From assembly GCA_937775265.1 (NCBI GenBank), contig CALKBV010000008.1, positions 124,001 through 188,000 of the forward strand: a DNA stretch of 64,000 nt, written 5' to 3'. The notes under the pieces are model-generated. The model did not search any database. It was not told the origin of the DNA and worked only from the letters and a program-made list of their open reading frames with translations. The position numbers were made by a program, and so were the translations under genes. Origin of the DNA: an uncultured Pseudomonadales bacterium. Lineage in GTDB: Bacteria; Pseudomonadota; Gammaproteobacteria; Pseudomonadales; Azotimanducaceae. The stretch's first letter is position 1. Each line of letters opens with the position of its first letter. Below, piece by piece: positions 46,497 through 54,290 of this stretch.

Positions 46497-48173
46497 TTAG
46501 CCAGCAGGCATAGGATTGTCGCTGGCAAATGTGGTCTGAACGCCAGCAGCTTCGCGCCGGCCATCGTAGTAGATCGCCATGACCAGAGCAAAGCACATCA
46601 ACACCATCACAACCGAGAACGGCAGTGCGCCAATTACCATCGCCGTCTTAATAGCCTCTGTACCACCTGAAATAAGCAGACCCACCACCACAAGCCCAAG
46701 GGCTGCACCCCAGAACAGGATATGTGGCCGTGCCTTCGGGCCTTCATCGCCACCCGCGTTGATGGTGTTCACGATCAACACCGCCGAGTCAGCCGATGTG
46801 ATAAGGAACGTCATCAAAAGTACAACAATCAGCAGCGCCATACCCCATGCCAACCAATCACCGATTGGCGCCAGCATGAATTCCGTCATGGCAAAGATCT
46901 TGTCAGCATTGGCCGAGTCAAAGATCAAACCGTTGGCGCCACCATTGAGTTCCAGATCGATGGCAGTCCCACCAGCCCAAGCGAACCAAATAAAACACAT
47001 CAGTGATGGCACGAACATCGCCCCAAGCACGAATTCACGGATCGTGCGCCCACGCGAGATACGTGCCAGGAACAATCCAACGAACGGAGCAAACGCGATC
47101 CACCATGCCCAGTAAAACACCGGCCACCAGCCTTGCCACTGTGTCAGCAAGAATGCTTCTGATCCTTCAACACCATCTGTACGCCAGACGTTAAAGCTCA
47201 TCTGTGGCATTGCGAGCAGGTAATCCCAAATACCAAGGAGCATCGCAGAGCCACCAAAAAAGGTGGAGCCAAAGATAATAAAGAAGCCAAGTAGGATGAT
47301 CGACAGAAACATGTTGATATTAGACAACCACTTAATGCCTTTGCCCACGCCAGACAGCGCCGACAACGTCGATGCCCCCATGATCAGAATCAGAGCGATA
47401 ATGATGCCAAAGGAGTTTGCAACGCCGTCTGCATCTACCAGACCCCCAATGCCGATCCGGGTCAGGCCAGCAACAAACTGTTCCACACCAAACCCAAGGG
47501 TTTGCGCCACACCCAAAATGGTCGCAACAACGGCCACAATATCGATAAAGTGTCCCAACGGCCCAGATAGCGCCTTACCGAATATTGGTGCCAGCGATGA
47601 CCGAATGGTCAATGGCAATGCACGGCGATAACTAAAAAACGCCATCGACAGGCCCGTAATCGCGTAACATGACCATGCCCCAAATCCCCAGTGCAGGAAC
47701 GACCACTTGAAGGCCATGCGCACATTGTCCGCCTCGCCGCCTGAGGTTAATCCTTGAATGACCTCAGGGTTGTTGCCGAAATGAGTAACGGGTTCGGCCA
47801 CGGCCCATGTCAGCATTCCGACACCGATACCGGCACTGAACATCATCGAAAACCATGAAAAATTAGAAAAATCAGGTTTTTCACCTGGTCGCCCCAGGTT
47901 AAGCCGCCCCGCCGCGGGCCAAAGTGCCAAGCCGATACAAACACTGACAAAAAGAGCGACAACCCAGATGTACCAGGCTGCAAAATTGGCCAGAATAAGT
48001 GTGTTCCAATCGCCCAGCGTCTCACCCGCCTGGACTGGCCAAAAGATCGCCCAAACGACAAGTGCACTGATAATGATTTTACTGGCAACGGTCACGTCGA
48101 CGCTAAATCCCCGATAAAAACCAGTCTCCGCGAGCTTAATCGGAAGTTCCGATAAAGCTGGTTTTGGGGCCAT
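46497..48173 (-). CDS. BCCT-family betaine/choline/carnitine-type transporter
   Basis: 558 residues, 12 membrane segments. The family signature is seen in FSWFSMMFSAGIGVGMLTWA (Gly-rich bend of segment 3), then WGFGAWSCYAITGLSMAFFS and WQGWWPVFYWAWWIAFAPFV, with the Trp-rich quaternary-ammonium box. It takes up betaine, choline, carnitine or DMSP-like zwitterions with Na+ or H+. Position ahead of a molybdenum oxidoreductase suggests catabolism rather than only osmotic protection, which is inference. Confidence 0.93.
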   Translation of the reverse strand: MAPKPALSELPIKLAETGFYRGFSVDVTVASKIIISALVVWAIFWPVQAGETLGDWNTLILANFAAWYIWVVALFVSVCIGLALWPAAGRLNLGRPGEKPDFSNFSWFSMMFSAGIGVGMLTWAVAEPVTHFGNNPEVIQGLTSGGEADNVRMAFKWSFLHWGFGAWSCYAITGLSMAFFSYRRALPLTIRSSLAPIFGKALSGPLGHFIDIVAVVATILGVAQTLGFGVEQFVAGLTRIGIGGLVDADGVANSFGIIIALILIMGASTLSALSGVGKGIKWLSNINMFLSIILLGFFIIFGSTFFGGSAMLLGIWDYLLAMPQMSFNVWRTDGVEGSEAFLLTQWQGWWPVFYWAWWIAFAPFVGLFLARISRGRTIREFVLGAMFVPSLMCFIWFAWAGGTAIDLELNGGANGLIFDSANADKIFAMTEFMLAPIGDWLAWGMALLIVVLLMTFLITSADSAVLIVNTINAGGDEGPKARPHILFWGAALGLVVVGLLISGGTEAIKTAMVIGALPFSVVMVLMCFALVMAIYYDGRREAAGVQTTFASDNPMPAG

Positions 48174-48532
48174 AATTGTTTTCCCGATGACTATTATGAT
48201 CAGAATTAACCAAAGATTAATCAGCGGTTAACCAAGCTTCCAAGATAACACGCTTGTTCAATTCATGAAAATTGATGAGACACGCACGTTGATTCCACGT
48301 TTAAAATCGACCTCCAGCTCTAATGTTCTTAGCTGGCAAAGTCGATGCTTTAAATTTTTCATTGACTGAAGGTGATGGCAGTGTTGTCAAAACTGCCTGC
48401 AATCGCACTAAATACGAAAGCAAATACAGCAATTATCGCCAAATTTTGGTATCCGAGGTTTCCCTCCAGATTCTATTTGACTTTAGAGCATCCTGATAGA
48501 AATATAGACACTCCGACTACAGGAGAGATCTT
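48174..48532. other. Intergenic region, no gene seen
   Basis: 359 bases between divergent genes. AT-rich, with no credible open frame and no strong hairpin. AGGAGAGA lies 5-6 bases before the GTG start of the EthD protein at 48533. Confidence 0.5.
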
Positions 48533-49312
48533 GTGATTAGACTCGTATTTGCGCTTAGACGCCAACCTAACCTGTCGCTCTCAGAGTTCCAGGATTATTG
48601 GCTAAACCAACATGCCCCTTTAGTTGCCAGCTTCGCCACCGACCTCAACATACTGCGTTACGTCCAAACGCACACAATTGACTCTCCAATGAATGAATCG
48701 GCACAAAAAGCACGCGGGAAAATGGAACCTCATTTCGACGGTGTCGCGGAACTCTGGTGGTCATCGGAATCTGAACTTAACAAGCAGATGGGTTCTGCGT
48801 CCGGCAAGGCAGTGGAAGCTGGCGCTGCTCTTCTTGAAGACGAATCCAAGTTTATCGACTTGCCGAACTCGCCACTCTGGTTTGCCTATGAATACCCTCA
48901 AGTCAACCCAGCACCGGAAGACATCACGGCAAAAGTAAAGAGCAACATTCTTCGCGTCTTCTTCCCTCTGCGACAACAATCAAAACTGTCTGAAGAAGAG
49001 GCCAGACACTATTGGCTAACCCACCACGGACCCATTGTTCGATCACATGCTGAGGCGACTCGCACTTTGTGTTACCGACAGGTTCACCGCGCTAACTCAC
49101 CACTCGACAAAGGAATTCAAAAAGCACGCGGTACCAGGGTTGAATCCTATCTTGGTCACGCAGAAGCCTGGATCGATATGGGGACGGCACCGAACACAGA
49201 CGAAGCTCGTCGAGCCAACGCTGCCTTCATCAACGATGAGCACAACTTCATCGACATGGAACGATCGACGTTTCTATTTGGGAAGGAACACACGATCATC
49301 GACAAACGATAA
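48533..49312 (+). CDS. Tandem EthD-domain protein
   Basis: 259 residues from a GTG with AGGAGAGA ahead. Two EthD (ferredoxin-like) domains are visible. The first is LVFALRRQPNLSLSEFQDYW with LNQHAPLVASFATDLN, and the second, from about residue 140, is LRVFFPLRQQSKLSEEEARH followed by YWLTHHGPIVRSHAE. Single-domain relatives form dimers and include proteins linked to ether or aromatic degradation. The fused form is likely a built-in dimer. The role is unknown. Confidence 0.82.
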   Translation: MIRLVFALRRQPNLSLSEFQDYWLNQHAPLVASFATDLNILRYVQTHTIDSPMNESAQKARGKMEPHFDGVAELWWSSESELNKQMGSASGKAVEAGAALLEDESKFIDLPNSPLWFAYEYPQVNPAPEDITAKVKSNILRVFFPLRQQSKLSEEEARHYWLTHHGPIVRSHAEATRTLCYRQVHRANSPLDKGIQKARGTRVESYLGHAEAWIDMGTAPNTDEARRANAAFINDEHNFIDMERSTFLFGKEHTIIDKR

Positions 49313-49329
49313 TCTGCTGCCGCGATAAT

Positions 49330-49827
49330 TTAAAATGCGTAAGTGTAGGCGATGCTATAAGTGCGAAAGTCTGCTCCAATTTGCCGATCATCTCGCTTGA
49401 CCCCATCGAATGTCGTATCCCGGCCGTGGGCATAAATAACTCCCGCGCCGACCCAAAGATCAGGGGCAAAGTTGTAGCTCAATGTTGCACGAAATAGCCC
49501 AATAGGATCCTGCTCAAGCTTACGAGTCCCTAACAACTCACCGTTGCGCGAATACCAGGAAATGCCAATAGCAGACTCAATAGTCCTGCGATTAAGCTGT
49601 CTCGAAACACCGAACTGACCAACCACATTCCACCGATTGGACCCGACATTAAGCACCTTGTCTTCAACGTATCGACCAAAGGGCATGCCAACACTAATGC
49701 TGCCTCCAACAATAGTTTTTTGTTGATAGGCCGCATATTCCTTACGTGTGGTTGCGGGTGCACCGCAGAAATTAACCGACAGACAAATTTTTGGATCACC
49801 AAATCCCGGCCCCCTCCTCCGACCCCA
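49330..49827 (-). pseudogene. C-terminal part of a MetA-type outer membrane protein
   Basis: From the codon right after the TAG of the transporter at 49828, 165 codons stay open in the same frame. Homology starts 8 codons in: PGFGDPKICLSVNFCGAPA, then SISVGMPFGRYVEDKVLNVG with SNRWNV, typical of the phenol MetA-pathway outer membrane family. The end FRTYSIAYTYAF is a normal barrel end. The signal peptide and first 80-90 residues are missing and there is no ATG until residue 48. A deletion seems to have joined it to the transporter end. Confidence 0.8.
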
Positions 49828-51156
49828 CTATTTTGACCCCGTCATTTCAGGTAGCCATGGTCCTCGGCCTACTCCGACCAGAGCCGTCACGCAGAAGCAG
49901 CATACGCCAGCGATCGTCATCCAGGTCGACCAGCCCCATATATCTACTACCTGGGGTAAGCCAAGGTTCAAAAACAACCCTGCCAAGGGGGAAAGCGTGG
50001 CGGTTATGCCAAATGCGCGGCCCACACCGTGAGGGCTAATCGCCTCGGCGGTTTCTGAATACATGGCGCACCAGGCCGGATAGATGAAGCCTGCAAAAAA
50101 TCCGGTCGTCGACCACATGATCATGAGAGTGGTTTCGGGCGTATCCACAGGCAAGTTCGCGCCGATGATGAAACAACCACCCGTCGTTAAACCGCCGAAA
50201 GCGATCACGGTTTTACGTACGCGCAACCGGTCAGATAGCCAACCCGAGATGAACACGCTAAAGGTAAACACTATCCAGAAGTAGGATGTGACCGATGCCG
50301 CCCGGGCGGGCTCAAGATGATAATGCTGGGTAAGAAAAGTAGGCACGTAAGCCGATACGGTGACATAAGTTAGCGACCAAAATACAATGACCAAAGACAA
50401 TAGCCAGAGCCTTGGGCTTTGATACACCAGTCTTCCATCGTCGTACGCATCTATCGCTTCTTTCGACTCGGCCACTGTAGTCGACGTTAACTTAGCGGTT
50501 TGCTCCGGGGTTTGTTGAACCTCGCCACGCACACGACTACTCAAATCCCGATAGAAAATGAAAATTACGAGTGCTGTGAATGCGCCTAAGCCAGCGGCGA
50601 TCCAATATTGTGAACGCCAACCGGGCCAGATTGGCAGAGTCTGCGCGGCTACCATGGTCGACATTAATGCGCCTATCGTGAAGGCAAGCGACACCCAGGC
50701 GTAGACCATGGCGCGCCCCATTTGCGGCGTTAGATCGCGAGATGCTGCGTGTACTGCCGGGTTCATACCCGCCATCAGAAAGCTACCGGCTGCGACGAGA
50801 AACGCGAGAGTCCAGAAGTTTGGCGTAACCGCGCCAACGACGGAAATCATAGCATAGGCAAATACAGGCCAGATCATCAGCGGCCGACGGCCGAAGCGGT
50901 CCGTGGCTCGGCTTAAGAGCATGGCGCCAATGCTGTATACAAGACCCGCAAAGGCGGCGACGTAACCCCACTCCACTAGCGTTTTGTCGAAGTCCGCTAG
51001 AATATAGACCAGCACGGGACCGTTTTTGAGCGCCTCGTATTGTTCAACCGCCCAACCCAAGACGATCAGCCCCAATAGCCACCAACGCAGCTTTCCTTGT
51101 GGGAAGAAGTCGAGTTCTTTGTGCTTGCGGTAACGCCAGAAGCTTGTCTGCTTCAT
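49828..51156 (-). CDS. MFS transporter, aromatic acid:H+ symporter-like
   Basis: 442 residues, twelve membrane segments. Motif A is SRATDRFGRRPLMIWP, with a second copy as SGWLSDRLRVRKTVI. A central cytosolic loop of about 50 residues (TPEQTAKLTSTTVAESKEAI) is typical. Closest in feel to sugar or aromatic-acid uptake carriers. The stop is TAG, followed in frame by the MetA-type fragment. Transcription start lies in the 190-base gap shared with the hydrolase at 51350. Confidence 0.85.
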   Translation of the reverse strand: MKQTSFWRYRKHKELDFFPQGKLRWWLLGLIVLGWAVEQYEALKNGPVLVYILADFDKTLVEWGYVAAFAGLVYSIGAMLLSRATDRFGRRPLMIWPVFAYAMISVVGAVTPNFWTLAFLVAAGSFLMAGMNPAVHAASRDLTPQMGRAMVYAWVSLAFTIGALMSTMVAAQTLPIWPGWRSQYWIAAGLGAFTALVIFIFYRDLSSRVRGEVQQTPEQTAKLTSTTVAESKEAIDAYDDGRLVYQSPRLWLLSLVIVFWSLTYVTVSAYVPTFLTQHYHLEPARAASVTSYFWIVFTFSVFISGWLSDRLRVRKTVIAFGGLTTGGCFIIGANLPVDTPETTLMIMWSTTGFFAGFIYPAWCAMYSETAEAISPHGVGRAFGITATLSPLAGLFLNLGLPQVVDIWGWSTWMTIAGVCCFCVTALVGVGRGPWLPEMTGSK

Positions 51157-51349
51157 TGGGTAATCCCCCTCGGGTTAGGCTACCGCAGAAACGACGCAAA
51201 TATCGCTACTATTTGAGTTGTTACACTCCTTTGGGAGTAGAGCGTGAAATTTACCTGGTTTAATCTGATGGCTGCTAGCGTAGGAGAATTAAACTAGTCA
51301 CTAAAAATGACGTATAGCGATAGTTGAAGTTCTCGATTTCAGTCTGTTA

Positions 51350-52144
51350 TTGTTTTGCTACTGCTCACAACCAAAAAATTTTCGCATAAAAGTAGAAGTC
51401 GATGGCGCAACCCTGAACGTCGAAGTCGATGGACCTGCCCATGGGCCCAATGTTCTACTCTGGCATGGTGCAGGCTGTACTCTCCGCATGTGGGACTTTG
51501 CCGTGGAGCGACTCATAGAAAAATTCCGTTTCATCCGCTTTGATGTTCGAGGAATGGGACTAAGTTCAGAAACGGAAGACCCAGAAACTCAATACACTTT
51601 TGAACAATATGCTGAAGATGCCAATCAGATTCTGGATGCATGCGCTGCGACAAAGTGCCATGTCTGGTCAATAGCATGGGGTTCCAGGGCGGCTCTCGCC
51701 TATTGCTCGCTGAATCCATCACGGGTACTTTCTGCCGCGTTTTACGATGCCAGCATCGGTGCCGCGGACGACAAGGCACAGCAGCAGGGTGGAAAGAAAG
51801 CTGTGCAGCTTCAATTACAAGCAGGCATCGAGAGATTCCCGAAACCCGAGGGCTGGAATGTTCACGATGCACCTGAATTAGTGCCTCAAGCACTCGCAGC
51901 CGCTGCAAGGTTTAATCTTCCCGAAGCTGTTACTGCTTTGACAATGCCGGTATTGGTTGCAACAGGCGACCACGACCCGAATCTGGCATCAAGTCGTGAT
52001 CTTGTAGACAAAGCTTTGAATGCCCGACTAGAGGTCTTGGAAAATGTTGGACACGGTTCCATTTTACAACGGCCAGATTTAACTGCCAAGACATTCATGC
52101 AGTTTCAAGAATCACTAGGTAGCTTAGACTCAAAGGAAAATTGA
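51350..52144 (+). CDS. Alpha/beta hydrolase lacking the usual serine
   Basis: 264 residues from a TTG, without a good ribosome site, so the start is uncertain. The core is normal: WHGAGCTLRMWDF (oxyanion), FDVRGMGLSSE, an acid in VATGDHDP (about D209) and a His in NVGHGSI (about H235). The nucleophile elbow GxSxG, however, reads SIAWG at 107-111, with Ala at the Ser place and Ser at the first Gly. It is therefore either a dead hydrolase with another role, such as binding, or one with a different mechanism. Confidence 0.8.
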   Translation: MFCYCSQPKNFRIKVEVDGATLNVEVDGPAHGPNVLLWHGAGCTLRMWDFAVERLIEKFRFIRFDVRGMGLSSETEDPETQYTFEQYAEDANQILDACAATKCHVWSIAWGSRAALAYCSLNPSRVLSAAFYDASIGAADDKAQQQGGKKAVQLQLQAGIERFPKPEGWNVHDAPELVPQALAAAARFNLPEAVTALTMPVLVATGDHDPNLASSRDLVDKALNARLEVLENVGHGSILQRPDLTAKTFMQFQESLGSLDSKEN

Positions 52145-52222
52145 TAAACCTGTCACCAATTCAGGGAGCAAAGCATCTTACGGTCGGAACTTTAAGCAGT
52201 TGATGGGCTTGCAGTAAACTAC

Positions 52223-53272
52223 CTAAAATTGGGTAATCAAAAGGAACGCGCCCAGACTTCGCTCAATACACCAATAAGCCGAGCCAGAGCCGATCAGGTA
52301 GATAGGCAGCCAGAGCCATCGCTCTGGCGCAATCACAGGGAACCTTGGACGAGCAATGGCAGCCATCCCTGAGCCAATCGCGATGACGACACCTAAGAAA
52401 AGCAATTGACCAATTTCAACACCAACATTAAACATTAACAGGGCCACCAGAACTTCTTCTTGGGGCAAACCGATGTCTCGTAGCGCGCCAGCAAAACCGA
52501 GACCATGCAATAAACCAAAAGCGACGCAAACCCAGAAAACATGTTTACGGATTAGGCTAACTGGATTATCTGACGTGTCCTGTTTCATTTTGCTTTTGGC
52601 CATCTCAGCAGCCAATACGAAAATCGACAGAGCAATAAAAAATTCGGTCAGTTCCTGCGGCACGCGGACAAGCTCCAATGCTGCGAGCGCGAGCGTCACA
52701 CTGTGACCTAGAGTGAACGCCGTTATTGCGATTAACAGCTTTCGACGGGTCAACATCAAAATCAACGCCCAGACAAAGAAAAGGTGATCAATGCCACTTA
52801 AGATGTGTTCGGTACCCAGCTGCGTGTAATCGCGAATCACCGCGCCTTTCTCAACTCGTTTAGGTACCAGAAATTCTGGTTGGCTACCGTTGAGCAGTTT
52901 CCTGTAAGCGCGACCGTCTAGCAGATCTATTTTGACTACCGCCGCACTCTGGTTTCCCGCTAGCCCACTGACTCGAACCAGGGAATCCACTAATCCTTGA
53001 TCGCCGCAATCAACTCGCCATTCGAAAACCATACCCACAGGATCAGGTACCGGCTGTCTTTCACTCAGGTCGGCACAATGATTTGGTAGATAAAGCTCAA
53101 TCCTTTCCGGGGTCGGCAGCGTTCTTGGCGTTTTCCAGTGTAGATCAAACTGATTCGGTGCAGTTTCTTGAATCATTAACAGAGACGGAGCTAGTTTGTG
53201 CGCCAAGGTGGTGCTTGAAAACAAAACCAGTATTACAAGCGCAACGGTTCTTTGTGTTGTCAAGATCATCAT
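52223..53272 (-). CDS. HupE/UreJ-like membrane protein
   Basis: 349 residues. A signal-like first 24 residues (ending LAHK) is followed by a periplasmic domain of about 120, then six or seven membrane helices. The family motif is LGTEHILSGIDHLFFVW (HxxxGxDHxxF), followed by TLGHSVTL and FGLLHGLGFAGAL. HupE and UreJ carry nickel or cobalt into cells, and this longer form with an exported front domain is uncharacterised. Start and stop with PpiC overlap by 4 bases (ATGA). Fourth gene of the DUF3604 operon. Perhaps it supplies a metal to the DUF3604 enzymes. Confidence 0.88.
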   Translation of the reverse strand: MMILTTQRTVALVILVLFSSTTLAHKLAPSLLMIQETAPNQFDLHWKTPRTLPTPERIELYLPNHCADLSERQPVPDPVGMVFEWRVDCGDQGLVDSLVRVSGLAGNQSAAVVKIDLLDGRAYRKLLNGSQPEFLVPKRVEKGAVIRDYTQLGTEHILSGIDHLFFVWALILMLTRRKLLIAITAFTLGHSVTLALAALELVRVPQELTEFFIALSIFVLAAEMAKSKMKQDTSDNPVSLIRKHVFWVCVAFGLLHGLGFAGALRDIGLPQEEVLVALLMFNVGVEIGQLLFLGVVIAIGSGMAAIARPRFPVIAPERWLWLPIYLIGSGSAYWCIERSLGAFLLITQF

Positions 53273-54279
53273 TCAGGCGCACCCGTAATCTGGTACTGCG
53301 CTCTTAGCGCCGCCATAGCATTTTCAAAACTGAGGTTTCCCGTTTGACTGCGGTATTCGTAAACAAGTTTTGACTTGACGGACTCATAACTCATCGGCTC
53401 TGCCGGCAGTCTTTCGCTTAGCCAAACTGCGTGCCAACCGTAAACAGAACGAATGGGGCCACCCCATTGCCCCACCCTGCTGTCGAAAACCCGCTCACCG
53501 AACCCTGCACCGAACTCTCGCTCGATTTGCCGCTGTGTTACTTTGCTGAAACGATAACCCGAAATGAACGGGTCACCCATAGAAACACCTGCGTCTGGGC
53601 TCAGTTCATCTTCCTCAAAATGTTTAACCAATTGTTGTGCCCGTTCTAATGATTTCCCTCTATATCGATCCTGGCTAACAAATGCATGACTAAAACTCAG
53701 TCGTTCTGGTTGAGTAAAGGTTTCGATTTGCTCCAGATAAAGCACTCTTAGAACTTTATCGGTTAAGGGTTGGTTTTCACCGGAGGCACGAAGGTAGCTT
53801 TCCATCATCTGAACCAGACGGCGGCGAACCACTAGATCGTTGACGTGCAGATTCATGGCGTAGGCTTGTTCCAACAATTCAACATCGCTCGCCGCAGAAT
53901 CATCCTGCATAAAGCGCATATCTCTGATTAAACGCTGTTGAACAATTGAATCCTGATAATGGAAACCCAATCGCAATGCTTCACTCAGGAGGATCGACTG
54001 GTCAATCGCTTGCTGGATCATTCTCGCCAGACCTGCCGCTGAAGCCACTCGCCCTCTAGCCTGCTGCCATTGGCTAGCCAGTGCTGCAATCTGATCGGCG
54101 TTAGGGTACGCCACTTCAAGCACGACTTCAGGGGCGAAGTAACCACGCTCCACCACAAAAATTAGAAAACCGATTAACCAAAAATGTAACAGAGGGCGAC
54201 GAAGAAGAGAATTCATCCCGCCCACTATTCGATTTGTTGTGTTTGTTTTCAAGATAAGCCACTCAGTTCTTCGAGACAT
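53269..54279 (-). CDS. Membrane-anchored parvulin-type foldase (PpiC/SurA-like)
   Basis: 336 residues. One membrane helix near the N-terminus (LLHFWLIGFLIFVVERGYF) anchors it. Start could be at 54279 or at 54216 (MNSLLRR), where GGGCGGG touches the ATG. A SurA-type chaperone region follows (helices around 60-170), then the isomerase domain with SFSHAFVSQDRYRG, GVSMGDPFISGYRF and VFDSRVGQWGGPIRSVYGWH at about 200-300. It would fold exported proteins in the periplasm, most simply its operon partners, the DUF3604 proteins. It ends in the HupE-like start. Confidence 0.85.
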   Translation of the reverse strand: MSRRTEWLILKTNTTNRIVGGMNSLLRRPLLHFWLIGFLIFVVERGYFAPEVVLEVAYPNADQIAALASQWQQARGRVASAAGLARMIQQAIDQSILLSEALRLGFHYQDSIVQQRLIRDMRFMQDDSAASDVELLEQAYAMNLHVNDLVVRRRLVQMMESYLRASGENQPLTDKVLRVLYLEQIETFTQPERLSFSHAFVSQDRYRGKSLERAQQLVKHFEEDELSPDAGVSMGDPFISGYRFSKVTQRQIEREFGAGFGERVFDSRVGQWGGPIRSVYGWHAVWLSERLPAEPMSYESVKSKLVYEYRSQTGNLSFENAMAALRAQYQITGAPE

Positions 54280-54290
54280 ACTCTTACCAC

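Noticed and set aside
46579..47115. 178-codon plus-strand frame opposite the BCCT gene
   Set aside because: The reverse frame codes a clear transporter with conserved membrane segments. The plus reading is Ala/Pro/Ile-rich antisense noise.
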